From: Ophiobolus disseminans
Lineage: Eukaryota > Ascomycota > Dothideomycetes > Pleosporales > Phaeosphaeriaceae
Length of the DNA: 64,000 nt
Direction: 5' to 3'
Assembly (NCBI GenBank): GCA_010093685.1
Contig: MU006216.1
Location: 2,846,487 to 2,910,486, forward strand
This document shows positions 1-11,680 of the stretch, one piece after another. Each line of letters starts with the position of its first letter. The first letter of the stretch is position 1. Under the pieces are notes generated by a model. That model saw nothing but the letters and a program-made list of their open reading frames with translations. It ran no database searches and was not told the origin of the DNA. A program made the translations under genes and the position numbers.

Positions 1-288
1 ATGAGCTAGAGTCTACCACTGGATCAATTGCATGTGCAGCCTCGATACATGGCTCCGCAGTCATATGGCGGCGTCGAGGCCGGACTGTGCTGATCACGAC
101 GAGCACAGTCCCGCAATTTCGCTTTCATCTCACCTGAGGCCGTGGCTGATGCACATTGAGAGCGGTCTGATGAGCACAATGCACGTGCTCGGATCTGATG
201 CCGATGATCGAGCTTGGATCACCTCACAGACATGGTCTTGCAAAAGGGTACAGATTACTATATACAAGTTGCTAACATCTTCAATAAA
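1..288. other. Intergenic, 3' side of the thiolase gene
   Basis: No supported gene. The open frames on the plus strand here have no recognisable protein content and run into the antisense of the thiolase gene. Confidence 0.5.
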
Positions 289-1727
289 CTAGAATCTAGC
301 CTCGACCTTCTGCTCGATATCCTGCAACGCCCATTCGCTCCTCGCCTTCTTACTCCTCACGGTGTCGACCTGCGCCTTGGTGAACCCCTTCGCCTGCGTG
401 GCCGGATTGTACCCAAGACCCGTCTTCTTGCCCACCTGCTCGTCCGAGAGATCTGTCGCCGCACTGCCATCGGCGCGCTTATACACCGTACACACGACAG
501 CGCCTCCAAGGCCGAGGTTGTGCTGCAATGCCACCTTGGTGTCCTTGACGGAGCGGTTGTTGGCCCAGCCGCGAAGATGCCAGACCAGTTCTGAGCATTG
601 GGCGATACCGGTGGCACCGAGAGGGTGGCCCTTGGAAATCAGACCGCCTGAGGGATTGATGACGACTTTGCCTCCATAGGTGATGCCGCCCTTGCGGATG
701 AGCTCGTGGGCCTTGCCTCTTGGTGCGAGGCCCAGTGCTTCGATGGTGACCATCTCGTTTGCCGAGAAGCAGTCATGAAGCTCGCACACCTTGACGTCAT
801 CTGGTGAGACGTTGGCCTCGGCGAGCGCTTCCTTGGCCGCAAGCTCGCTCATGCTGTATCCGACAAGTTCAATCGCGCTGCGGTTGAACAGATTTGGTGT
901 ATCAGTTGCAAGACGTTGGCCGGCAATCAAGATTGCTTGGTCCTTGAGCTCTGGTCGCTTGTCTAGGAACTCTTGCGAGACGAGGACAGCGGCCGCGGCG
1001 CCGTCAGATGTGGGACAGCATTGAAGCTTTGTGAGGGGTTCGTGGATCATAGTAGATTTGACGATCTGTTCGAGTGTGTATTCATCTTGGAATTGCGAGT
1101 AGGGGTTGTTCTTGGAGTGAGCATGGTTGATACGACCGATCTCGGCGAAGTCTTCCAGCTTGGAACCATACCTGGCATGTTGTTAGTACATCTATATCAA
1201 GATGGTGTGCGGGTCTGGAAGGGTGAAAGTACTCGCCTTTCCATGTGCTCCCGGCCAGCGTTTCCAAACAACTGCGCAGCACCTGGTGCATTTGTCACAC
1301 CCCTTGTCTCCTTCATGATCAGGTTGGTTGTGCTTGTAGGGTTTGTGCGGTCCTGGAAGAATGTCTGTAGACTTCCTGGGAACATCTTCTCGAATCCAAC
1401 AACAAGCACGCAATCGGCAGCGCCGTGCGCAATCATGTTTCGTCCCATATATAGACCAGTAGATCCCGTACTGCAGTTGTTATTGACGTTGTATACCGGT
1501 ATACCAGTCATGCCGAATTGGTAGAAGACACGCTGACCGCATGTTGAATCGCCATAGCAGTAGCATGCGACACCTTGCTCAACGTCATCGTAGTTGATGT
1601 GAGCATCAAGCATTGCCTTCACACCGGCCTCAAAGCCGAGCTCAGGATAGTCAACTTTGCCGCGGGGTTTGATGAACTTGGTCATGCCCACGCCCAGGAC
1701 GTAGACGGGCTGCTTCTTTCCGACCAT
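289..1727 (-). CDS. SCP-x-type thiolase (acetyl-CoA acyltransferase, sterol carrier protein X family)
   Basis: Two exons (1727-1237 and 1171-289) give 457 residues. The protein has the thiolase fold of the SCP-x family, which cleaves 3-ketoacyl-CoA in peroxisomes. Visible features are the nucleophile region NNNCSTGSTGLYMGRN, the motif CELHDCFSANE, and the C-terminal glycine-rich GGLISKGHPLGATG. There is no SCP2 lipid-transfer domain after the thiolase, so this is a thiolase-only version. The C-terminus EARF is at best a non-canonical PTS1. The intron (1172-1236, 65 nt) appears to be GC-AG: only a GCGAGT donor at 1236 restores the family sequence HMERYGSK. The nearby GT at 1230 gives the wrong frame. 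The start MVGKKQPVYVLG is the natural family start; longer upstream reading adds unrelated residues. Confidence 0.9.
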
Positions 1728-2002
1728 GGTGGTGGTTGGAGGATGTGATGGTTGGGAGTGGGTATGTATGATCTTGAGTTTGCAGCTCAATGAAGAGACA
1801 CAAGTATTAAGAGATTCGAAGTAGATAAATTGGAGAAATGTACTAGAAGTTGCAGGAGAGTGAAGTCTGGGGTAATAAAGTGTGGAGTTCGACGGTCGAT
1901 CCCCGCCTCCGCTGAATGTACGACAGGAGCGCGCGACGCATGAGCCGAGGTATCTTTTTTTGAGAAGCGGCGGTAGAGGATAGCCGAAGCCGCCCAACTC
2001 AG

Positions 2003-2133
2003 CCATTCGTGAAAGCCGGAAAAAAGTTGTACTTGGCGACTATATCTACGTATGTAAGAGTCAATCTGAATTCTATAAAATCGCTGTATATACAAGATGG
2101 TGTACCTAATCTGACGTCCGGCTTTCGCGGCTT
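2003..2133. repeat. MITE-like element, copy 1
   Basis: A short element with terminal inverted repeats: ATTCGTGAAAGCCGGA at 2005-2020 and TCCGGCTTTCGCGGCTT at 2117-2133. It has no coding capacity. ACTCAG occurs just outside both ends (1997-2002 and 2134-2139), which would be a 6 bp target duplication. It is an inverted, diverged copy of the element at 2316-2444. The rest of the 1728-2644 spacer holds nothing else I can support. Confidence 0.6.
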
Positions 2134-2315
2134 ACTCAGAGCCACCGTCGTTTTGATTGTTCAACGGCTGTATTCTACGTCCTGACTACTGTTAGTCAAC
2201 ACACTTGATAGCGTCTGCACTCAAACGCTATGTAGTGAGCACATGCCGAGCAGTGCTGGGACATGTTACGCTGACATCCGCAAGTCTAGTCAGGCGTGGC
2301 ATCCGTCCTCTTGGG

Positions 2316-2444
2316 AAGTCGCGAAAGCCGGAAATAAGAGTACACTATCCTGCCTATCTACAGAGACATTTTAGAATTTCTAACTACGTTTACATACGTA
2401 GATGTAGTCGCCAAGCTTAGCTTTTTGTCCGGCTTTCACGACTT
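2316..2444. repeat. MITE-like element, copy 2 (inverted relative to copy 1)
   Basis: It is bounded by 17 bp terminal inverted repeats that differ at one base: AAGTCGCGAAAGCCGGA at 2316-2332 and TCCGGCTTTCACGACTT at 2428-2444. Its right half, read on the minus strand, matches the left half of copy 1 through the CTTGGCGACTAYATCTACGT segment. The two are therefore the same family in opposite orientation. No clear target duplication was seen. Confidence 0.65.
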
Positions 2445-2644
2445 AGGTACCGAGAGCCGTCTGTAAACTGCCCACACAGTATAGAAATTAAGCCATAACA
2501 CGGAGCATCTTGACGAAGCCTAGCTCACAGCGCTGGAATCACCCGTCTCACCTCACTGTGAGTCTGTGCAGCGGAGCTGCCCATCGTTGCTGGAGGACGC
2601 CTCTGCAGACATACCGAAAAGCTGTATCCACTCCATACCGCCAA

Positions 2645-3528
2645 CTATACATAACCCGCCATCTCTTCCTGCGTCCCCGAGTCCTTTCCATCTCCCACAC
2701 CCTGCTCCTCCGGTGCCCACGCCGCATCTTCCTGACTCTTGATCAGTTCGTGCACATCAAGCCGGTGATCCACAACCTCCTGCCCATTTACAAGATCGTT
2801 CTCATCGGCCCTCTTCCCTGCTTCCTCTTCGTTCGCGGCAATGCCAGCTTTGATGTGCCTGTAAATCAATCTCTTCCTCGCAACTTCGAAATCCACATCA
2901 ACGAACCATCGTTCATCCATCATCTCCGCCGCATGCTTCCAAGGATCTTTATTGAGAGAGCAGTAGTTGCCCTCAAATATGACGATACGGACAGACGCGG
3001 CTATCGCGATATCATTGTCTACGGGATCTTTGATGGAGTGATCAAAGCTAGGTGCGTAGAGGGTTTGCGTCTCCGGGCATATAGGCTCTCGTAGCTTCTT
3101 GACGAGTCTGTAGAAAGATTCACCATCGAATGTGAACGCTGCACCCCGGCGTGCGTGCGCGTTTGTTGAGTCTGGCATGGCATCTAGTTGCGCACGTGAC
3201 AGGTGGTATCCGTCCATTGGGATGAACGCAGAAAGCGGGTTGCTGTTGGACGTTCCAGGGGACTCTTGCGCATGCTTTTCATTCAGTCGGTTCGATACTT
3301 TTGCTGCGAGCGTCGTTTTGCCTGGGTGGTGTCAATTGCATACATGCACATTTGGTGGCTGGAGGCATCGTACCAGATCCGGGAATGCCAGATACTGCAA
3401 CGAGAAGGCGCTTCGATGCGGGTGCATCTTTATACTGGTCTGAAGACAAGTATCAGTAACACCCCATCGCTAGGAGGGCGCATCGTACCCCAGACTTTGT
3501 CGACGAGGCGCTCCACTTGTTCTTCCAT
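2645..3528 (-). CDS. P-loop kinase of the uridine kinase / phosphoribulokinase superfamily
   Basis: Three exons (3528-3489, 3439-3374, 3321-2645) encode 260 residues. The Walker A motif GIPGSGKTT is split by the second intron (3322-3373). Downstream are the substrate-side motif MDGYHLSRAQLD, the strand VRIVIFEGNYCSL and a basic lid-like stretch VARKRLIYRHIKAG. This arrangement matches small fungal P-loop proteins related to uridine and pantothenate kinases (yeast Yfh7-like). Those families phosphorylate a nucleoside or small metabolite with ATP, but the substrate cannot be read here. The first intron is 49 nt (3440-3488). The start gives a short N-terminus (MEEQVERLVDKVW), usual for the family. 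The C-terminal tail is acidic and probably disordered. Confidence 0.8.
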
Positions 3529-4049
3529 GTTGCATGTATGTCAATGAGATCGTAATACTCTAAGCTGATGAAGGTAGCGGTAGCCCTTATACATTCACGA
3601 TCCTAGAGATGATCGGGATCAGCAGCGCTGAAGACGGGTGTCTTGCTTTTGTGCATCGCGCCACCTCTGCCTGCGGTGCAGGTGTGGGGGCTCGGCATGC
3701 CAGAAACACCACTGACGTAGCTCGCCGGCGTGAACTACTCCAGGACAATCTGACGATCGGCATGAAATGTAAACAGCACTGTAATGTTATCGCACACATC
3801 CCATTCGTAAAGGCAGTTGATGCGACGCAATTTGGACGAAGATACTTCCTCGGAGAGATGATGTCAGCGACGCTTGGGCCAGTTCACGCAACGCGATCAG
3901 GGGTCTCGACGTCTCTCGATCTCGTAACCTGCGCGGTAAACGCCATGAGAACCAGCCATTGTAGCAGAAACATGGCTTTAACCTTCAGCCCACTTCATTC
4001 GTTCGTTTGATACTGACCAATCGCCGGCCGTGGAGCGTAACCTATCAAG
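3529..4049. other. Divergent intergenic region
   Basis: It lies between the divergently transcribed kinase gene and the glucosidase I gene and must hold both promoters. A 133-codon open frame at 3609-4010 on the plus strand has no recognisable domain, so I do not call it. Confidence 0.5.
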
Positions 4050-6802
4050 ATGCTGCTTCCGTCGTCCCTTCTCGCGCTTCTCTTCACCATCCTTCCTCCA
4101 GCACATGCCGCCGCCGAAATCGTCTCCTCGAACAACGCGTCGCTATTATGGGGACCTTACCGGCCAAATCTGTACATGGGTATTCGCCCTCGAATGCCCG
4201 ACAGCCTCATCGCTGGATTGATGTGGGGTCAGCTGGAGGACATGGAGAGTAGTATGTAGAGGTAGTCGTGTTCTATGTTCGGCGCTAACATATGATACAG
4301 AACTACGACACAACGTCAATATCAGTTCGGGTATGGCAAGGTATGGATGGACTGCATACGATACGCGTGAAGGTGGGACGCAAACCCTCGAAGACGTCCA
4401 GAATAAAATCGACCTCACGACTGAGTTTATAAAGAAGTCTGAGGGCCCGAGCGCAGGGAACTGGGCATTGCGGATAAGAGGGACGCCGCGGAAGGATGCG
4501 CCTATCGATCTCAAGACGGCTGTCGTGTTCTACGTGGGCATGGAATCCATGGATACGTGTCCCAAATGCAAGCTTGTGTCAAGCGAGCAATTGGGTGTGG
4601 ACGAAGACACATCGATCCATGCTGCGAACTTCTGGATCGAGCATCCACAGCTAGGCAAATCTGGCATCCATATACCCGCGTCTGTTGGGCCATGGAATGA
4701 GCGCCACGAACCTATGGTCGTCAAGTCACTGAATGTGTCCGATGACCAACTCTGGCAGGCTAGATGTAAGCACAATTCCATGACCGTTGTCAACCTTGCC
4801 ACACATCATGCACGTCCTCATGTGAGCATTGACTGACCTGTATGCCTGATTCCAGCTACATTCTTAGACTCGTTGAAAGATCAGACCAAGGATAAGAAGG
4901 AGGGAGTGCCCATGGATGTCATGCTTCACAACGAGCTCGGCGCCGGGAATATGCACTTTGTACAGATGACATGCCACGGCAAATTCGAGGTAGGTCCGTC
5001 GATGCGCTTCCAAGTCTGGACTGACATGCTTAGTTCGACGTACTTTATTCGAGTCACGCAGCCCAGCAGGCCATGACATGTAAGCACCATACTGCCTGGA
5101 TGTTCCGAAGCGTGAAATGTGATCACACTAACAGCTTCAAGCTGCCGAGTTGACAAGAGAACTGGAGAGCACAGTAAAGTCGTTCGGCAAGACATTCGCC
5201 CACGTTTTTGGTCCTCAAGCTCCCTTCAAAACCGATCAACACCTTGCTTTCTCCGAGTACGTTCTATCGAACCTGCTTGGTGGCCTGGGATATTTTACAG
5301 GGACTACGCAGGTCGACACTTCCAAAAAGGCCATTTACGCCGAGACTACTGGCAAATTTTGGGAAAAGTCAGAGGAAGCCAGAAAGCACGCAACTCCTGT
5401 TACCAAGGGTCCGTACGAACTTCTAACCCATACACCATCGCGAGCTATGTTCCCACGAGGCTTCTTGTGGGATGAGGGGTTCCACCTGCTGCTAGTACTC
5501 GAATGGGATGCAGATCTAGCTATGGAAGTTGTTCGCAACTGGCTCGCACTCATGGATGATGATGGTTGGATAGCTCGCGAGCAGATCATCGGCGCAGAAG
5601 CAGAGTTTGCCACGCCGGCAGACTTCGTCACCCAGTTCCCTCACATTGCAAACCCGCCCACCATGTTCACGGTCATCTCAAGATTCATCAGCATGCTCAA
5701 TGGAACGACGAAGTATTATGGACATGAGTCGTGGTATCTTACAAAGGCAGATGCTGGTAAAGAGTTCGTTGCCGAGATGTATCCGCTCTTCAAGAAACAC
5801 TACGAATGGTTCCGTCAGTCGCAGTCTGGAGACGTCGAAGCACATTCGGTGCCGTCTGCCAATCTCAATGAGGGCTATAGATGGCGTGGCCGTACACCTG
5901 AGTCGACTTATGCCAGCGGTCTTGATGACTACCCACGAGCGGAGCCTCCAGACATCACCGAGCTTCATCTGGATGCACTGTGCTGGGTTGGTCTCATGGC
6001 CGAAGCCCTTGCAAAGGTCGCGTCTTTTGTTGACAAACAGGCCGATGCACGTAAATTTGCAACACACGTTGACGGTGTCGAAATTAATCTGCAAGAAGTT
6101 CATTGGGAGAAGAAGCAGGAGGTTTACTGTGACACAGTAGTCCGCGATGACGTGCACAGTTTCGTCTGTCACAAAGGTTACATATCGCTTTTCCCGTTCA
6201 TAACTGGCTTCATTGGCGCCAACCACCCGCATCTCACCGCCACACTCGATCTGCTTCGTGACTCCAACCATCTCTGGACTGATCATGGCATTCGCAGTCT
6301 GAGCCCAGAGAACAAGAAATATGGCGTGGGCGATAACTACTGGCGCTCGCCCATCTGGATCAACATCAACTACATGATCATAGAGCGACTGCTCCACCTC
6401 GCCAAAACGCCTGGACCCTCCCAACAGCGCTGCCGCGAGATTTACGTCGAGCTACGCAGCAACGTCGTGCACACTGTTTTCTCAGCATGGCTTCAGACTG
6501 GGTACGTATGGGAACAATACGATCCAGTTGGTGGGCATGGTCAACGTACTCAGCACTTTACCGGCTGGACAGCCCTAGTTGTCAAGATCATGGCCATGCC
6601 GGGCTTGGCATCAGGAGAGGGCTATAAGGAGAAAGTGCAGGATTATTACGAAGAAGCGAAGAAGCAAGCAGCGCTTCACCCGGGGAAGAGTGGCGCGAAA
6701 GCAGTGGTCTTTGCTATTATGCTAATGGCTTTTGTGTACATTACGAGGAGGAGGTTCGCGGGGACGTTGCGGAGTTTACGGAGAACCCAGCGAGTGGAAT
6801 GA
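4050..6802 (+). CDS. Mannosyl-oligosaccharide glucosidase (glucosidase I, GH63)
   Basis: Five exons (4050-4251, 4301-4765, 4856-4989, 5034-5079, 5142-6802) give 835 residues, the usual length of the family. The enzyme removes the outermost glucose from the N-glycan precursor in the ER. The N-terminal domain starts with LLWGPYRPNLYMGIRPRMP, and the catalytic half contains MFPRGFLWDEGFHLLL, ESTYASGLDDYPRAEPPD and GHGQRTQHFTGWTALV, all typical of GH63. The N-terminus looks like a cleavable signal peptide. There is a second hydrophobic helix close to the C-terminus (AVVFAIMLMAFVYI) followed by arginines. That would make it a type I membrane protein, whereas the classical enzyme is type II. The four introns are 44-90 nt. 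Confidence 0.93.
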
Positions 6803-7951
6803 ATTTTGTGGTATTGGAGGACCCAATGACTTCATGTATATATATACGGATAGACCTAATTATAACAATATCATATATCTAGGGGTGGGGATTTAGACGC
6901 GCGAAGCGAAGTGACGTTATTATGGACATGGTCCAATCGATCACCCGCCTCCGAATGAAGCAAATCTCTTTCGGATGACGCTCAGATATCGATTGATCCA
7001 CAACGAATCAGGTGCTGGAAGTCGGTCTCGCAAATCACAGCAAGCTTTGTCGCTCTTCGCCTAGGCACGAACGAAACACAAACACACCATACAGTTCGGT
7101 TGACATGCAAACGCTGCGCTCCCATCTTCGTCAATTTCCACCAGACACTTCTAGAAATCCAGGACATCCGCCCGCGTCTCGTCAGCATGCTGTTGTTCAA
7201 CATTCATGGGTTAGGGACTGATTGTCGCTGAGCTGTGCTCCACTCTCACCACTGTCACTGCATTTTGTACGTGAAATTTGTAGACAAGGGTGGAGTGTCG
7301 ATCGTGCTACTAAGGATAAAGACGCCGTGGAAAAGTTACCAGGCAAAGGGTACGAAGGAAGAAGTATGATGCAAGATCAAGGGTACTGGGATCAATATCG
7401 CCTTGTTTTCGTATCGGCTCTAATAATGCCGCTCACGCTTGACCTTTCCTCGGGATCATCAACAGCAAACTCAACGCAAGGACACATCCAATGTTGGGAT
7501 CACGCAAAGATCTATGAGAATGTGTTGTACAATCTTTCATTTGTTCTGCGCCGCCGAAGCAGGCGCCACCGGTCAGACTCGTGCTGACATCATCTGCTAT
7601 CCTACGCAGAGATTTCATCCTCGTCTTTAGTACCAGTCGAGCAATACCCCTTACCCATCTCTTTCAGTTTTAAAGCTGCGCGAACATCAGTTCCGCCCTC
7701 TGTAGAGATGAGGAATCGCGTATCCCTTCGCCATCCACACGTGCCTAGTTCTCCAAGGCGTCCTCTGACTCAACTACGCACCAGTCCTTACCACATCGGC
7801 CATTAGGCCGGAGGCTGGGCTCGGGGTGACTCCAAATCCCCTTCGTGCTCGACTTCGCTCGCCCGGAAACTGTCATGAACACTATGCGCAGTGGAAGGCC
7901 ACGCGTGCCTGAGTGGTTTGTACCCATGATCGCAGTGCTCTTGACAAAACC
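6803..7951. other. Intergenic, no supported gene
   Basis: Several short open frames on both strands have no domain-like sequence. One of them (7803-7900, minus) could be a last exon of the F-box-like gene if the GTAGGG just before its stop is used as a splice donor (see that gene). Confidence 0.4.
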
Positions 7952-8779
7952 CTACCAGCCGCGACGGGACATGTCCGCGGGTAGAGCGCCTCCAACGAGG
8001 ATGAATTTGACTTCTAGTTTCATGCCATTCTTCACCTGTGCAACTGTGCGACAAATAAACTGCCTTACTGGGTCCATAATAGTGTCCGCTGTGGCGGCAT
8101 CGAGGTTGTATGTCGACTTGACGAGGTAGTAGAACGAATCTGGTGCGACGCTCGACCTGCCGGTACTGCGGGACACTTCATTAATAGCACCAACAAGGCC
8201 GTTCAGCATAAAGAAAGTCATCCAGTTGTTGTTGTTGTCCGCCCGACTGGACAGCTTTACTGTGATGGTTGGGGTGCATGCCGTGCGGCTTCGTTGGACG
8301 AGTGATGTTGCTTCCTGGTGGACGAACCCGCACGATTGCAGAAGAGTTGCGTCGACAAAGTCATAAAAGATATCGACTGTGGGAATGGCCATGTTCTTTC
8401 GCGTGGGCACTACAGCCGTATCGTATACCATCAGCCGAAGCTCCGCAGGGAGTCGAGCAAAGTCGAAGTATGGAGCAGGCTCAGGACGCGGGCACAAACT
8501 GCTTCGGGTTGAGCGCGATCGAGAGCGGTGGCGGGAGCGGGAGCGATCATCACGTTCAGTGCGGCGAGCTTTACCCTTAAACTCATCTCGTTGAGGCTAG
8601 TCATGAGCCGAGGGGTAATCTTCGTTGAGGTTAGCAGTGCGTGCGAGCGAAAGAATGACTAACGTACCAGAACGTTTGTACAGGTCGCGAGACTCAGAAC
8701 GGTCGCGCCGTGAAGAGCGCCGGGATTCGTCACGATGTGACACACGGTGTGGATTTGGTGAGCGCCGGGAGAGACTGCC
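7952..8779 (-). CDS. Arg/Ser-rich protein with F-box-like motif (5' end not found)
   Basis: Two joined exons (8779-8668 and 8586-7952) read in one frame for 248 residues. The first part is rich in Arg and Ser (SRRSSRRDRSESRDLYKRSG, then ERDDRSRSRHRSRSRSTRSS), like RS domains of splicing factors. It is followed by FARLPAELRLMVYD, the F-box-like start seen in many fungal proteins, and then about 150 residues without recognisable domains. The intron is 8587-8667 (81 nt). No Met was found in frame, so one or more 5' exons upstream of 8779 are missing. The stop at 7952 could instead be part of a donor (TG then GTAGGG) leading to a further exon. RS repeats joined to an F-box-like segment are unusual. 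Confidence 0.45.
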
Positions 8780-11325
8780 CTGGATCTATTAGTTACAGAT
8801 GTGCAGCAAAGGTTCTTGACGTACAGGAGAGTGAGGTGGCGAGAGAGTGGGAGAGGGTGGGCAGCAAAGGTTTTAAGAGCTGCTGAGAGGAAACGCGCCG
8901 CACTAGCCGCAACGAGACGATTTGGTTGCTACGGCAGGAAGAGGGTCAATACCCTCGGTGAAAGGGAAACATATATGACAGAGACCTCACCGTGAATGTG
9001 TGTTGGCCGATATCGGAGGCAAAGGCTATTCGATTGACTCTGAAGATAAAAGGTGAGGGAGACCGATACGAATCCTATCAGCTCTGGAGATGTCTGTAAA
9101 CGTGGCGTTGACTACAAAATTCAGAAGATAGTAGGCTAGGACATCGTAGCCACAAGTGGGTCGAAAGAGCGTGGATATAACTGATATGTTGAGGGTCTGA
9201 TTCCAACCAACGCGAAACAGAGGATTCAGAATGAGATCAATGGACATATATAAGACGAGGGGCATTCATCGTGCAAATAGCTTAGTTGACATTCGAAAAG
9301 ATACCCAAGCTGCTGCAGGAGGGACGACCTGCTTACGCCTCCCTGCGCATTCCCTACGAGCTTACCATTGGCATCCGGTGAGTAGTAACACACAGTAGGA
9401 GCGCTCAAACGCCGAAACGGCCGATGGAGACATGATATTAGGTCGACGTAATCGCTAGGCTACGCAGTCTGATCAGCAAATTTCGATGGCTTGGTGCGAC
9501 GCGTCCCTCCCGTCCTCTACTTCATTGCAATTGACTACACCCGCAGGTCGACATCAGGTTTAGTACATCCCGCCGAGTATTGCAAAGGATTTGCACATTT
9601 CTAGTGCCTATCGTGCTCTTGCTGCAGAGTAGTCAAAGATCAGATGGTGTCTGGTCGTCGGGACGGCCCGGTAACTTGAACCCATGTCTGCTCTGCCAAG
9701 GCTCCGTTTCGTCCGATCTCTTTTCGCCTTGCCTGCCGTACACTAGCGGCTGCAGCCACACCTGAACATCCCTCATCGTCCCAACACCTCAACACCTTAA
9801 ATCATGCCAAGCTCCAGCATTCGCCAGCAGAACACACGAGCCGAAAGACGACTCAAGATTGAATGCGAGAGTGAGGCACAGAATCTCCTCGAGCGAACCA
9901 TGCCCCGATTGCATGCTCATCATTCTTAATGTAGGTTTTGTTCCGTTCACTTTCCACTGTTACAAGATCACTGTGTCGCACGTTATTATTGTCACAACCC
10001 CATCCCTATTGCAAACTCCTAACTACTTCGTGGTCACATTTGCATCGATTTGACCCACGACAATGATCACGATACAACTACGTCATCGAACTGGTCAAAA
10101 ATACAGCAACCCCTGCCATACATGAGCATTCTGTTCATTATGTCTGATTCTTCGGGGGCATTCGTTTGAGTTTTTACCCTAATCATTAATTTGGCTGATC
10201 TACACTACAGATACTCGCTTTGCTGTCAATGTCGTCGAACCCGTTGTCGGATTTGCACAACCGCCCCTTTCGATCGAACCTGCATCATTTGCACGAGCCC
10301 GACCACATTCTTGTCATTACCTTTGCGGCCGTATACTATGTAGCGAGTTCTGCACGGAGAAGAGACAGTGCCGGTATCGTGGTCAGTCATGTCGCTCCAT
10401 AGCACGGCAGCCATCGGAGGTTGTGAATCGTGGTACACGTTCAGGAAGTTCAGGACGTGTCCTACTCTACTTTCATCCCAACCCTGGTCTTTGCTCTGAT
10501 CTGCTGGCTCATCGCCGTCACCTCCACACCTTTAGATACAGCTGAAGTTCGCAGTAGTCGCTACTCAGTTGAGGCTTGGAGGAATCCATGTTGTATACGG
10601 CCTTAGCAGTGTAACAGCTCTGCCGCCCCTAGTGAGGTTGTGTAGGAACTGGCCAATGCACTCTGCAGGTGCATAGTGACGATGCTTCCGCTTTTGATTC
10701 CTGGGGTTTGTCCTGCCACAGACATAACGCGACTAGATTTCTTGCCTTAAATTGCCTGCTTCAAGGCGTGCTGCTATATGATCCTTATAGCACTACCACC
10801 CTGAAACTGCGATCTTGACCACTGGGCACAAGCCAATCATTGACCACGAACCTGTCGTTCAGAGCAACGAGTCTTGCAATTTTCCTTCACGGTGTAGATG
10901 TCAGTTAATAGCGCACGAGAGATTATGAGTCGTCCGCGAGCGCAAAATTCAGTCAACTAAGGTATTTGAGCTGTAGCTACCTGTTCGAGGCATGTATCAC
11001 ATCGTGAACCAGCCGTACCATCGTACATAAGTCGACATGCTGCAGGTACATTCGGTTTCGCCAGCAAATTGTGCAAGTGCAACATAAGATGCTGGACAAG
11101 ACCCGGGTTAGCGGGATCGATGGTGCTGCGGCAAGACTGGCATGAGCGCCCAAAGCCACCACTTATAGCCCGATGTTACCACCTTCGAAAATACCCCCAG
11201 AACAGATTCGATCGTGTAGTGAGCTTTTAGATTTGGAAGCATTTTCGTTCGCGCACATTCCTGGCCAACATAATCACCACATTCATCGATACTCCCACTT
11301 CACACAAGAATACCTACATCTGGCC
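8780..11325. other. Gene-poor interval
   Basis: About 2.5 kb without a gene I can support. The best candidate is an open stretch at 10211-10545 (+) that follows a good splice acceptor (CTACACTACAG) and reads 110 codons to a stop. Its Cys-containing part is CHYLCGRILCSEFCTEKRQC. Another frame of the same DNA is also Cys-rich (CCQCRRTRCRIC). I could not find a consistent first exon, so neither is called. Confidence 0.35.
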
Positions 11326-11680
11326 ATGACGGACAGCAACGAGACTACTCTTTTACTTTCTTTCGGAATTATCACGATTCTAGCTACACTTGCTGGGCTG
11401 CACTATAGAGATTCTCTATGCTATCTGTGCTGCCGTACGATATTGAGGGCGTGGCAATCCCGTAGGTCCCCCGGGCGGAGCGCTATTACCCAAGCTCATA
11501 CACAGTGTAGGTGCAATCGATGATATCGAAGCAGCAGCCGGCACCGATTCGGCATCCGTTAGTCCGACGAGGCCAGTGAACCCCAACGTTATCGAATTGC
11601 AACCCCATCCGAGTTTCCGTCTATATTTCGACACTCTTGTTCCTCCAACGCCTAGTACTACCTTCAGGAGCCCTTCTTGA
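11326..11680 (+). CDS. Small single-pass membrane protein, hypothetical
   Basis: Two exons (11326-11461 and 11511-11680) join in frame across a 49 nt intron with a GTAGGT donor and TGTAG acceptor, giving 101 residues. A short polar N-terminus (MTDSNE) is followed by one hydrophobic helix (TLLLSFGIITILATLAGLHY), a Cys-containing segment (CYLCCRTI), and then an acidic, Ser/Pro/Thr-rich tail that is probably soluble and disordered. I do not recognise a family. The intron keeps the frame open on both sides and the composition is protein-like, which is the reason for calling it. Without expression data it remains a prediction. Confidence 0.45.

Noticed and set aside
2510..3094. 194-codon frame on the plus strand
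   Set aside because: Antisense of the uridine-kinase-like gene.
5678..6424. 248-codon frame on the minus strand
   Set aside because: Antisense of glucosidase I; no domain of its own.
9226..9408. Short minus-strand frame with CYYSPDANGKLVGN
   Set aside because: It begins like small Cys-containing secreted proteins but has no ATG start, signal peptide or further cysteine pattern.
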